DNA from: Pseudomonadota bacterium
GTDB taxonomy: Bacteria; Pseudomonadota; Gammaproteobacteria; Burkholderiales; Thiobacillaceae
DNA: 64,000 bases
Reading direction: 5' to 3'
Assembly: GCA_021847835.1 (NCBI GenBank)
Contig: JAJZPR010000008.1
Span: 48,663 to 112,662, forward strand
The first letter of the stretch is position 1; every line of letters begins with the position of its first letter. Made by a program: the position numbers and the translations under genes. Below the pieces are notes generated by a model. That model did not search any database and was not told the origin of the DNA. It worked only from the letters and a program-made list of their open reading frames with translations. Below are positions 57,068 to 64,000 of this stretch, piece by piece.

Positions 57068-57814
57068 ATGCGAAAACTATTTTTCGTTTTTGTCCTGATG
57101 CTTTCCGTAGTGGTCGTACAGGAAGCCCATGCCTTCCGTTTCTCGCCGTTCCGGGTCAAGTTCGAACCGTCCGGCGCGGGCGCCAACCAGCTTTTCACCG
57201 TCGAAAATAATACGAGCGCGCCGGCGTCGGTCCAGATTCGCATCGTGACGCGCGAAATGGATGTCGACGGCGGCGAGAAGAATACCGACGCCGAGAAGGA
57301 TTTCGCGATTTACCCGGCACAGATGGTGCTCAAGCCGCACGCCAAACGCTCGGTGCGCGTCCAGTGGATGGGCGATCCCGGGCTCAAGGAAGAAAAGGCC
57401 TACCGCATCATCGCCGAGCAATTGCCGGTCAATCTCGACAAGGAGAAACCCAAAACCAGCGCCGTCAAATTTCTTGTCACCTATCGCGGCGCGCTGTTCG
57501 TCACGCCGCCCGGTCTGGCGCACAACGTCACGCTCGACTTCTCCGGCACGACGCAGGACGCGACCGGCAGAAAGATGCTGGAGATCGTGCTGCACAACCG
57601 CGGTACCCAGCATGCCCTGCTGCGTAACCTGAAACTCGACATCAAGGACGACAAGGGCAACAGCGTCAGTCTCGCCGGGGAGAACCAGCTCAAGGGCGTC
57701 ACCGGCGAAGGCATTCTGGCCAAGCACCGGCGGCGATTCCTGATCCCGCGGCCCGAGGGGCTTGCCGGCAAAGTGAAGCAGATCGATTTCACGTTTGACA
57801 AGCAGGCGTTCTAG
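57068..57814 (+). CDS. Pilus periplasmic chaperone (PapD-like)
   Basis: A 248-residue periplasmic chaperone. The signal peptide MRKLFFVFVLMLSVVVVQEAHA is followed by two Ig-like domains. FRFSPFRVKFEPSGAGANQLFTVENNTSAP is the first strand set; YPAQMVLKPHAKRSVRVQW and AYRIIAEQLPV match the PapD G1-strand region that caps pilins. The C-terminal domain ends FLIPRPEGLAGKVKQIDFTF. It lies nine bases after the pilin stop and its end overlaps or abuts the usher start. Confidence 0.85.
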   Translation: MRKLFFVFVLMLSVVVVQEAHAFRFSPFRVKFEPSGAGANQLFTVENNTSAPASVQIRIVTREMDVDGGEKNTDAEKDFAIYPAQMVLKPHAKRSVRVQWMGDPGLKEEKAYRIIAEQLPVNLDKEKPKTSAVKFLVTYRGALFVTPPGLAHNVTLDFSGTTQDATGRKMLEIVLHNRGTQHALLRNLKLDIKDDKGNSVSLAGENQLKGVTGEGILAKHRRRFLIPRPEGLAGKVKQIDFTFDKQAF

Positions 57815-57827
57815 ATGGCGGCGCCCG

Positions 57828-60308
57828 GTGACAACGGCCCGAATCTTTTTTGCCCGGCTCGGCCTGGCGTGCTGGATATTCCCCTGCGCCGGTAGCCTGG
57901 CCGCCGAGTTCCCGCCCAACGAGGCCGTGCCGATTTCGGTACCGCTCTATCTGGAGCAGCGCCAGGTGGGCATGGCGCAGATGCTCATCATGCCGGACGC
58001 GGCGGAAAGCTATGTGCAGGCCGCGCCGGTGTTGGCGCTGCTGAAAGATCGGGTGCCGGAAGAAAAGTTGAAGGCCCTGGAAGCCGTCGTCGCGCAAGGT
58101 TTTATCATCTTGAAAGACGGAGCGAAGGGCGGCATCGAGTTGCGCTTCGATGAAGCGCGGATTGCGCTTGTCGTCGCCATCCCGTCGGAAAGCAAGAAAC
58201 TGCGATCGCTGCGGGCGCGGCGCGATTTCGACGTCGCCAACAGGACCATCACGCCGCCCAGCGCGGTGTCGGCCTATCTCAACATCTTCGGCGCGCAGGA
58301 TTACGTCAACAGAGGCCGGTCGCCACAGGACGAAGGGCGGCAGCCGTTTCGCCTGAGCGCGGACGGCGCGGTGAACCTGAGCGGCTGGGTGCTGGAAACC
58401 AGCGGCGATTATATCGAGAGCGATTCGCGTCCGTGGCAGCGCGGCGACACGCGGCTGGTGCACGACCTGCCGGACGACAGGATCCGCACGGCGCTGGGCG
58501 ACCTCTCGTACCCGGTCGAGGGTTTCCAGAGTTTCCAGCCCATGCTCGGCCTGACGGTGGCGCGCAATTTCGATTTGCAGCCCTACCGTATTTCGGAGCC
58601 GACGGGCCGGACGTCCTTTTTCCTCGTTTCACCTTCGCGCGTGGATATCTACGTCAATGACCGCAAGGTGCAGACCTTGCAGCTCAGCTCCGGTCCCTAT
58701 GACATGACCGATTTCCCGGTCGTTAACGGCAGCAACAACGTCAAACTGGTTATCACCGATGCGACCGGGCGCGTGGAGGTCCGATATTTCGATATCGTCA
58801 GCGACACCAATCTGCTGGCCGCCGGATTGCACAAGTTCGCCTACAATGCCGGTGTCATCTCCACTACCGTGAACCGGGAACGGAAATACGATTCCGACCG
58901 ACCGGTCCTGTCGGTCTTTCACCGTTATGGCGTGAGCGACAGCCTCACGCTGGGCGGCAATCTGCAGGCCGATCGGATGCAACGGATGGCCGGCGTCGAT
59001 GCGACCGTGGGCGGCAAATGGGGCGTCTTGCGTGCCGACCTGGCCGGCAGCCATATCGAGGACGGTGACGACGGTTTCGCGTGGCAGGCGCAGTATCAGA
59101 TCATCTCTCGGGGTAGAACCGGGGAGGACGGCGGGTTCCGGGGAACCCGGAATTTCACGCTGCTGGCCAGCTATCGCAGCGAACATTTCGCGCCGCTCGG
59201 CGTGTTGCAACCAGCCAACGTCTGGTCTCATCAGGTCACCGCGCGTTACAGTCAGCAATGGTCGCCGACGGTCAGTCTCGGTATCGGCGGCGGCTACAAG
59301 GTGGGCCGCGCGGACCAACGCGACGACTGGAATTATTCCCTGTCGTTCAGCAAGCGACTGTCAGCCGGCATCCACCTTAGTGTCAATCTCCAAGAGCGCG
59401 CCACCGAGGGTCATGGCATCTTCGTGAGTCTTGGCTGGACGCCGCGGGACTCGCGCCACTCGGTCCACGGCAGCCATGACAGCTTCAGCAAGACGACGCG
59501 CGCCGACTGGAACTACGCGCAGGAAGGACGCGCGCAAAGCGTGAGCGCCTCGGCCGGCATCGTGCGCGCGCAAGACCGCTATGACGGCAGCGGCCGTGTC
59601 ACCTATTACGGTCAGCGCGGCGAAGTGACGGCCGCTCACGATATCGTCACACCGTTCGGCGATGGCTCGTCGGATGCGACCGAATCCCGCAGTGAGCTGC
59701 GCTTTGCCTCGGCCCTGGTTTATGCCGGCGGGCACGTGGCGCTGTCGCGGCCGGTCAGCAACAGTTTTGCGATCTTCGCGCCCGATGCGTCGATCCGGGA
59801 TTATCCCATCGGGGTCAATCCGCGGGGCCTCCGCAGCGAAGAGCGCACGTACGAAGCTACTACTGATCGTTGGGGTCCGATCGTGCTGCCGAATCTGACA
59901 CCCTATCTCTACCGCACGGTACGGGTCGACGCGAGCCGCCTGCCGCCCGGTTTTGACGCCGGCGAGGGGATATATACGTTTTATCCCACCTACCGCAGCG
60001 GCACGTTCGTGCGCCTCGGAAGCGACGCCAACGTGTTGCTCGACGGCACGTTGCAATACAAGGACCAGACGCCGGTGGCACTACGGGCAGGAAGCATAAG
60101 TCGCGTTGGCGAACCGGACGCCGCTCCTGAAACGTTCTTTACCAACCGCGCCGGCCGCTTCCGCATCGAAAAACTGAAACCGGGTCGCTATGTCATGCAG
60201 CTTTACAGCCTTCCCGGCGTCACGCTTTCGCTGACGATTCCTGAAGACGCGGCGGGGCCGGTGCAGGCGGGAATATTAACGCTCCCCGTCACGGTGGAGG
60301 AACCGTAG
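57828..60308 (+). CDS. Outer-membrane fimbrial usher
   Basis: A beta-barrel usher of about 826 residues that assembles and secretes pilus subunits. A signal peptide (FARLGLACWIFPCAGSLAA) precedes an N-terminal chaperone-binding domain. The barrel shows LSGWVLETSGDYIE, RTALGDLSYPVEGFQSFQPMLGL and SPSRVDIYVNDRKVQTLQLSSGPYDMTDFPVVNGSN, the conserved usher plug/barrel segment. The C-terminus has a carboxypeptidase-regulatory-like module (TNRAGRFRIEKLKPGRYVMQL). The start is uncertain: the GTG at 57828 gives a compact signal peptide; a TTG at 57795 is the track start. Confidence 0.85.
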   Translation: MTTARIFFARLGLACWIFPCAGSLAAEFPPNEAVPISVPLYLEQRQVGMAQMLIMPDAAESYVQAAPVLALLKDRVPEEKLKALEAVVAQGFIILKDGAKGGIELRFDEARIALVVAIPSESKKLRSLRARRDFDVANRTITPPSAVSAYLNIFGAQDYVNRGRSPQDEGRQPFRLSADGAVNLSGWVLETSGDYIESDSRPWQRGDTRLVHDLPDDRIRTALGDLSYPVEGFQSFQPMLGLTVARNFDLQPYRISEPTGRTSFFLVSPSRVDIYVNDRKVQTLQLSSGPYDMTDFPVVNGSNNVKLVITDATGRVEVRYFDIVSDTNLLAAGLHKFAYNAGVISTTVNRERKYDSDRPVLSVFHRYGVSDSLTLGGNLQADRMQRMAGVDATVGGKWGVLRADLAGSHIEDGDDGFAWQAQYQIISRGRTGEDGGFRGTRNFTLLASYRSEHFAPLGVLQPANVWSHQVTARYSQQWSPTVSLGIGGGYKVGRADQRDDWNYSLSFSKRLSAGIHLSVNLQERATEGHGIFVSLGWTPRDSRHSVHGSHDSFSKTTRADWNYAQEGRAQSVSASAGIVRAQDRYDGSGRVTYYGQRGEVTAAHDIVTPFGDGSSDATESRSELRFASALVYAGGHVALSRPVSNSFAIFAPDASIRDYPIGVNPRGLRSEERTYEATTDRWGPIVLPNLTPYLYRTVRVDASRLPPGFDAGEGIYTFYPTYRSGTFVRLGSDANVLLDGTLQYKDQTPVALRAGSISRVGEPDAAPETFFTNRAGRFRIEKLKPGRYVMQLYSLPGVTLSLTIPEDAAGPVQAGILTLPVTVEEP

Positions 60309-60311
60309 CCC

Positions 60312-61280
60312 ATGAAACGCCTGATTGTTTTTCTCGGCCTGTCCTTGCTGCTTCCGCACGAAGCCCATGCGCTCTGCGTCAATCTGGCTTTCGGCGGCGC
60401 GCCGTCGCTCGCGGCCTTCGAAGGCGGCAGCGGCGGCTACGCGGTCTACGATCCGCAGGAATACCTGCAAACCGTGAGCTTCGAGGTGCGCGGCGAGGCG
60501 ACCGGCGCGACCTGCGAGTACTTCGTGACGCTGAGCACCGGACAATCGGGCGATTTCAACCAGCGCAAATTGGCGGAGACGACGAACAGGCTGAACTACA
60601 ACGCCTATACGGACAGCGGCAAGAGCAGCATCTTCAAGGCGCCGCCGACCGCGACGCAAAGCGAAGTCATCGCCGGCAGTTTCCCCGTGGCCGTCGCGTT
60701 GACCCAGACAAATACGCATAAATTTTACTGGACGGTCGATCCGCAGCAGGTGGTCCCGGCCGCCGGCACGCCATATACCGATGGCAATCTGACGCTCAGC
60801 CTCTATAGCGGCCAGTTGCTTCTCAGTCCCAAGCTGGAGGCCAGCAAAACCATCACGTTCCAGGCGCGCGTGGATAGCAGCGTCGATGTTTCGCTGGTCG
60901 AATCCGGCAAGCGCTTCGACATCGGCGAAACGACGCAACTCATCGATTTCGGCACGCTGGAAAGCGGCGAGCAGCGCGGCTTTGACGTGGTGGTGCGCAG
61001 CAACGACGGCTACGTCGTGACGATGCAATCGCAGAACCAACAGTTCCTGGTGCATTCACGCGCACCCGCGATAAGGGATACCGTTTCCTACAGCGTCATC
61101 TTCAACGGCGGCGGCGTCGATCTTTCGACCGGCGCACCCGTGCAGATTATCACGGGCACCGGCACCACGCCCGCGACCGGTATGTCCTTCCCCATCGAAT
61201 TCACCGTCGGCACACTGTCTGGCAATGAAGTTGCCGGATCGTATTCCGATATTATTTATGTTGAAGTCGCCGCGAATTGA
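60312..61280 (+). CDS. Two-domain pilus tip adhesin-like protein (SCPU type)
   Basis: A 322-residue exported protein with signal peptide MKRLIVFLGLSLLLPHEAHA. The N-terminal domain (LCVNLAFGGAPSLAAF...CEYFVTLS) has two cysteines. The C-terminal domain (VDVSLVESGKRFDIGETTQLIDFGTL...YVEVAAN) is pilin-like, ending in a probable donor/terminal strand. The domain count and gene position match tip adhesins such as CsuE. The ATG at 60312 follows GGAGGAACC. Last gene of the pilus operon; the receptor is unknown. Confidence 0.75.
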   Translation: MKRLIVFLGLSLLLPHEAHALCVNLAFGGAPSLAAFEGGSGGYAVYDPQEYLQTVSFEVRGEATGATCEYFVTLSTGQSGDFNQRKLAETTNRLNYNAYTDSGKSSIFKAPPTATQSEVIAGSFPVAVALTQTNTHKFYWTVDPQQVVPAAGTPYTDGNLTLSLYSGQLLLSPKLEASKTITFQARVDSSVDVSLVESGKRFDIGETTQLIDFGTLESGEQRGFDVVVRSNDGYVVTMQSQNQQFLVHSRAPAIRDTVSYSVIFNGGGVDLSTGAPVQIITGTGTTPATGMSFPIEFTVGTLSGNEVAGSYSDIIYVEVAAN

Positions 61281-61452
61281 CTTTTCCGTGCCCATAGTGG
61301 TCGTGATTGAGCATTTGCCACACTGGATTGGGCGGCTGTAGGTTCATGCACTCTCACCCTAGGCACCCAGATCACTTCACGCGACTTCCGGTCGATTGAC
61401 GCTTACCGCCGCTGGTGCGGGAATTGATGGAAGCGGTCAGTCGTTCAGCGCG

Positions 61453-61785
61453 TCAACCGATGGCCAGCTTGACCGGTTTGCCAACGCGGCTGAGCATTTC
61501 CACCAGCGCGTCGATGGTGAACTTGGCCGTTTTCTTGTTCACCACGTCGGACACGCGTGGACGCGAAACCATCAGGATTTCGGCCGCTTCGGCTTGCTTC
61601 AGGTGATGCTCGGCAATCCAGGTGGACAGCTCGTCCATCAACTGCTGCTTCAGCAATTGGGTGTCTTTGATCTGCTTGCGAGAGGCTGCCTGCAAGCGCT
61701 TGGCCTCAGCGGGCGCGAAGCCAAGCTCCAGGAAGAGGTTCGCTCCTGGCTTCGTCACATGGCGGATTTCGGTGTCGATCTTCAT
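61453..61785 (-). CDS. XRE/HigA-type antitoxin
   Basis: A 110-residue helix-turn-helix protein. The HTH is LKQAEAAEILMVSRPRVSDVV and the tail FTIDALVEMLSRVGKPVKLAI is typical of phage-derived antitoxins paired with Gp49-like toxins. It would neutralise the toxin encoded immediately upstream and repress the operon. Its ATG overlaps the toxin stop by four bases (toxin-first order, as in higBA). Confidence 0.85.
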   Translation of the reverse strand: MKIDTEIRHVTKPGANLFLELGFAPAEAKRLQAASRKQIKDTQLLKQQLMDELSTWIAEHHLKQAEAAEILMVSRPRVSDVVNKKTAKFTIDALVEMLSRVGKPVKLAIG

Positions 61786-62126
61786 TTCTGTGCCTTTCTT
61801 GCATTGACCACGGCACGATAGCGCGCCTCGGCAATGCCCTTGTCCTGCTTGCTGGTTGCCTGAGTCTTCTTCTGGAAGCAGTGCAGGACATATACGGCTT
61901 CCTCGAACTTGGCGACGTACATCACCCGATAGATGCCGCTGGCCTCCCGAATGCGGATTTCCCTGGCGCCGGCCCCGACATCATCGAACGGCTTCCAGTC
62001 ATCCGGATCCAAACCAACTTGGACCTTGCCCAACTGGAAACCAGCGGAGCGACGTGGGTCGTCCGGGAATGCCAACAAGTCGTCGTAGGCGGAACCCACC
62101 CAGCGAATCTCTTTTTCGTCGCTCAT
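61782..62126 (-). CDS. RelE/HigB superfamily toxin (phage-derived Gp49-like)
   Basis: A toxin of about 114 residues: KEIRWVGSAYDDLLAFP, GFQLGKVQVGLDPDDWKPF, GAREIRIREASGIYRVMYVAKFEEAVYVLHCFQKKTQATSKQD. The REIRI, YRVMYVA and HCFQKKT strands are the hallmark of the Gp49-like/HigB mRNA-interferase fold, which cleaves ribosome-bound mRNA in characterised members. The start is at 62126 or 62129. A perfect palindrome overlapping the promoter lies just upstream. Confidence 0.88.
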   Translation of the reverse strand: MSDEKEIRWVGSAYDDLLAFPDDPRRSAGFQLGKVQVGLDPDDWKPFDDVGAGAREIRIREASGIYRVMYVAKFEEAVYVLHCFQKKTQATSKQDKGIAEARYRAVVNARKAQK

Positions 62127-62136
62127 CACTTCACTT

Positions 62137-62173
62137 TGTATAAAATTTTATACACATCGAGAGCGGAAGTCAA
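62137..62173 (-). promoter_or_regulatory. higBA promoter with 18-bp palindromic operator
   Basis: TGTATAAAATTTTATACA (62137-62154) is a perfect 18-bp palindrome. Read on the minus strand, TTGACT (62168-62173), a 17-base spacer and TAAAAT (62145-62150) make a promoter whose -10 lies inside the palindrome, eight to eleven bases upstream of the toxin start. Autorepression by the antitoxin is the expected use. Confidence 0.75.
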
Positions 62174-62236
62174 ACGCTTCAAGCGTGGTACGTTATTGGG
62201 CTGGTGCTCCGGCAATCGCATCGTCATCGTATGCTG

Positions 62237-62347
62237 TCACAGCCCAGCGCAGTACCGCGCACCCTTGAGTGCGAATGTACCACCTGCAAAAATAAGTGGG
62301 GTGACTTGGCTTGGCGGACGTGCGGTATCGAGATAGGTCTGGTTCAT
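62237..62347 (-). pseudogene. abiEii: Truncated AbiEii/AbiGii-type toxin gene
   Basis: The minus-strand ATG at 62347 overlaps the abiEi stop exactly as in intact abiE operons. The product begins MNQTYLDTARPPSQVTPLIF and reaches FALKG, the start of the nucleotidyltransferase domain, then reads ARYCAGL-stop. A shifted frame would continue with GTAL, so a small indel precedes complete loss of the gene body. Only 36 of the roughly 250-300 codons expected remain, so no toxin activity is possible. The higBA module begins about 110 bases further on. Confidence 0.65.
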
Positions 62348-62996
62348 GGCTTGAGCACCAGCAGCCCGTCGGCCGAGCGGGATACCCAAGCTCGGGCGCT
62401 GCCGGTCGGCAGATGCGCGGCATCCAGCTTGGTGGCCCAGGGCAGGGCGAGTTCGCGCCCGAGCTGCAGGCACAGGCGCACCGTCTTTACGCTGGTGCAG
62501 CGCTGCAGCAAGTCACGCATTACATCGGTACGTAGGCCATAGGCGCTCTCGGCGAGTTCGCGCGCCTCCTGCAGCGGCTGACGCACGCCTACCTCGCTGA
62601 GCACCTCCAAGAGCGCGCGCTCGGGTGTCGAGACCCGAGGCGCGCCGTCGCGCTTCTCGAACGGTCCGGCATGAAGCGGATCGGCTTGCGGTGGTACTCC
62701 ACCGGGAAGCGCTCGGTGAACCAGCCGGGGAGGCGGACGGTTGTCCAGCCGTAGAGATGCAGAATGGACTGTTGCGATAGATACTGCCGCACACCGTACC
62801 AGTCGAGGGCCGACTTGCCGCCGACATGCAGGCCTTCGACGGAGCGCTGCATCAGGATCAGACAGGCATGGAGATCCAGCATATCGTTAGGGCGGCGGTA
62901 CACCCCGCGTGCCAAGCGGGAAAGCCATCCGGCGCGCGCGTAGTGGACGGCCAGGTCCGCGGAGACGCCCAATGCCGCCAAGTCCTTCGACGTCAA
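62344..62996 (-). pseudogene. abiEi: Frameshifted AbiEi-type antitoxin/regulator gene
   Basis: Two ORFs in adjacent frames make one protein. The first (62996 leftwards) has MTSKDLAALGVSADLAVHYA, the winged-helix start, then LSRLARGVYRRPND and HVGGKSALDWYGVRQYL. The second, in a shifted frame, continues as PFEKRDGAPRVSTPERALLEVLSE and ends WVSRSADGLLVLKP. A one-base change near CATGCCGGACC (about 62665-62672) breaks the frame. AbiEi is the transcription-repressing antitoxin of type IV system AbiE. Without the second half the C-terminal antitoxicity domain is lost; the N-terminal DNA-binding part might still be made. Confidence 0.75.
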
Positions 62997-63050
62997 GGGG
63001 GTTCCCGGTGCCTACTGCCGGTAGAGGGAATTTAGCTTGGTTCTTTCAGT

Positions 63051-63131
63051 CGTAGCCATGCTACGATATTTACCATTATTTTAAACTATTGCCAAGCTTT
63101 GTTTGGATGTGCTTGTCGTAGTTGTGCTACG
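63051..63131. promoter_or_regulatory. Two inverted-repeat operators upstream of abiEi
   Basis: CGTAGC-CAT-GCTACG (63051-63065) and CGTAGT-TGT-GCTACG (63117-63131) are two copies of one 15-bp inverted repeat with centres 66 bases apart, flanking an AT-rich stretch upstream of abiEi. Characterised AbiEi proteins bind two such repeats in their own promoter, so these are probably the surviving autoregulatory sites. Confidence 0.7.
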
Positions 63132-63331
63132 ATAACGCAAAATAATCCAAATTTTCAGGTTGATTGGCTCGCAGCGCTCATTGACGATTGATGAGCTGGA
63201 GTAGCCGCCGCGCAAACCGAGTCCATCTCCCGCGCCAGCAAAAGCTCGTTTTTAGACGGTAAAAGTGACGGTAAATTATGATGATGAGAACAACGAAAGT
63301 TAGTATTTATACGGGTTTCCGGCCATCGGAA
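63132..63331. other. Right end of island, no gene recognised
   Basis: Non-coding stretch between the abiEi promoter region and attR. It contains a direct repeat, GACGGTAAA (63255-63263 and 63267-63275), in 12-base register, which could be an integrase arm-type site. The 87-residue minus-strand ORF here has no recognisable features. Confidence 0.4.
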
Positions 63332-63334
63332 ACA

Positions 63335-63345
63335 ATCGAATGGGA
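63335..63345 (+). repeat. attR core: duplicated guaA 3' end
   Basis: ATCGAATGGGA repeats the guaA terminus exactly, in frame with ACA before it and GAA TGA after it, so the sequence reads TIEWE-stop just as guaA does. Sequence to its right should be the displaced original guaA downstream region. Confidence 0.7.
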
Positions 63346-63369
63346 ATGACTCCATCAGCAGGGTAAGGG

Positions 63370-63402
63370 GGCGGATGCCTTGGCATGCCGCCCGTTTTTT
63401 TA
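63370..63402 (+). terminator. Rho-independent terminator after attR (probably the displaced guaA terminator)
   Basis: GGGCGG-ATGCC-TT-GGCAT-GCCGCCCG followed by TTTTTTTAT forms a long stem with one small bulge, about 20 bases after the duplicated guaA stop. No gene immediately upstream needs it, whereas guaA itself has no terminator after its present stop. Confidence 0.8.
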
Positions 63403-63421
63403 TTGCCCCGCACATCATTTA

Positions 63422-63439
63422 ACATAATATACATTATGT
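63422..63439. promoter_or_regulatory. 18-bp AT-rich palindrome
   Basis: ACATAAT-ATAC-ATTATGT, perfect seven-base arms, lies between the terminator and a short plus-strand ORF starting MIKPLRGVRI at 63455. It looks like a repressor operator, but no intact target gene is present. Confidence 0.45.
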
Positions 63440-63578
63440 GCATATTATCGGGTCATGATAAAGCCCCTAAGGGGCGTCCGCATTGCTCAAGTAGACTCGT
63501 CTGGCCACATCCCTGACCCTACTAGGCCATCATCAGACACAAATTATTTCGACTTGTCAACATTCACGCCTGATCCTC

Positions 63579-64000
63579 TCAAAAATATTTTTTGTAAAAC
63601 TGCCACTGAACCCGTGTGGACACCGCAAAAACTAGCGCTAACGGTGCAATGACCCAGAACGGACTCATTGCAACCGGCAGGCAGAGATATAGCGTGACCC
63701 CGGATGCGAAGAACATCAGCTTCGCGAGGCGCCCAATTTTGTGCAGATCCGCCGATTCGCGTCCTGCGCACGCGCGGCGGATATAACGCTCAGTCAGGCC
63801 GTCTACGCCAGCCAAGACATACAACAGGAAAAACAAAGGGGTCGCAGCCAGTACGAAGCCAATCCTGATCCCGTAGACCTGAATCACGTTCATAGCCAGG
63901 TAGATTTCCCGTGCATTGCGCGCAACGAACTGGCTGAGGTACATCCGGTCAACCTCGTTGACCGGATACCCGGAGAAATAGGCATAGGTGGCTTCATGGA
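63579..64000 (-). CDS. DUF4400/TIGR03747-type integrating conjugative element membrane protein, 5' end outside window
   Basis: At least 140 residues, reading without a stop to the right window edge (the ORF track starts it at an internal ATG at 63944). Visible parts are YFSGYPVNEVDRMYLSQFVARN, a membrane segment IRIGFVLAATPLFFLLYVLAG, the conserved VDGLTERYIRRACAGRES, and two more membrane segments before the end QFYKKYF. This pattern is that of DUF4400 proteins in the type IV secretion/transfer modules of integrating conjugative elements. It lies outside the attR-like site, so it belongs to another element or a larger composite one. Confidence 0.75.
   Translation of the reverse strand, partial: HEATYAYFSGYPVNEVDRMYLSQFVARNAREIYLAMNVIQVYGIRIGFVLAATPLFFLLYVLAGVDGLTERYIRRACAGRESADLHKIGRLAKLMFFASGVTLYLCLPVAMSPFWVIAPLALVFAVSTRVQWQFYKKYF

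Noticed and set aside
62204-62610. Plus-strand ORFs opposite the abiE remnants
   Set aside because: Shadows; the minus-strand frames match AbiEi and AbiEii segments and show the expected overlapping start/stop.
63455-63652. Short plus-strand ORF beginning MIKPLRGVRI, which resembles the start of CaiB/BaiF CoA-transferases
   Set aside because: Only about ten residues match and the rest does not; too little to call even a pseudogene, and it overlaps the 3' end of the DUF4400 gene.

Overview
The window is a high-GC chromosomal segment of a betaproteobacterium. The gene orders tig-clpP-clpX-lon-hupB-tRNA-Val-tRNA-Asp-ppiD/fabI, gloB/methyltransferase-rnhA-dnaQ, ispD-ispF, smpB/ratA-rnfH and guaB-guaA are typical of that class. 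The short QueF, the group 3b hydrogenase and a SoxK-like lipoprotein would fit an autotrophic or sulfur-metabolising lineage such as Nitrosomonadales, but that finer placement is inference.

Layout. 1-5.7 kb: partial dapC, an EamA exporter, a VOC protein, two solitary PAS-domain proteins flanking a DksA-like zinc protein and an HPF/cold-shock fusion, a FGGY kinase and queF. 5.8-9.3 kb: smc. 9.4-14.5 kb, minus strand: a small secreted repeat protein and a complete group 3b [NiFe] hydrogenase operon (beta, gamma, delta and alpha subunits plus maturation protease). 14.7-24.2 kb: the protein-quality-control cluster (tig, clpP, clpX, lon), hupB, two tRNAs, ppiD and convergent fabI. 24.3-30.6 kb: a peptide-type ABC importer in which every gene overlaps the next. 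30.7-38.2 kb: mltD, gloB, a methyltransferase, rnhA, dnaQ, then a periplasmic substrate-binding protein translationally coupled to a CHASE/HAMP-GGDEF-EAL protein. 38-45.8 kb, minus strand: copZ-like, flgM, DUF1015, mfd, an APH-like/P-loop kinase fusion, a CopD-like membrane protein and a small periplasmic protein. 45.9-52.3 kb: ispD, ispF, thpR, a host-attachment-family protein, mnmH/selD, smpB, ratA, rnfH and an alanine-rich lipoprotein. 52.5-55.7 kb: guaB and guaA.

The accessory part begins at the guaA stop codon. The last codons of guaA (translated TIEWE-stop, with the 11-base core ATCGAATGGGA) recur at 63335-63349, again in frame with a stop, and a strong rho-independent terminator follows. 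I read this as attL and attR of a roughly 7.65-kb island integrated in the guaA 3' end. The island carries a decayed XRE-antitoxin start, a four-gene chaperone-usher pilus operon, an intact HigBA-type toxin-antitoxin pair with an 18-bp palindromic operator, and a ruined AbiE system (frameshifted abiEi, abiEii cut to 36 codons) that keeps its two promoter inverted repeats. No integrase is visible. Beyond attR the window ends in a DUF4400-type integrating-conjugative-element membrane gene, so a second element may lie outside.

The most interesting signals are the guaA island and its layered toxin-antitoxin decay, the coupled ligand-binding-protein/c-di-GMP operon, the PAS/DksA-like/HPF-CSD neighbourhood, and three intergenic hairpin elements built from short repeated words, one of which interrupts the hydrogenase operon.
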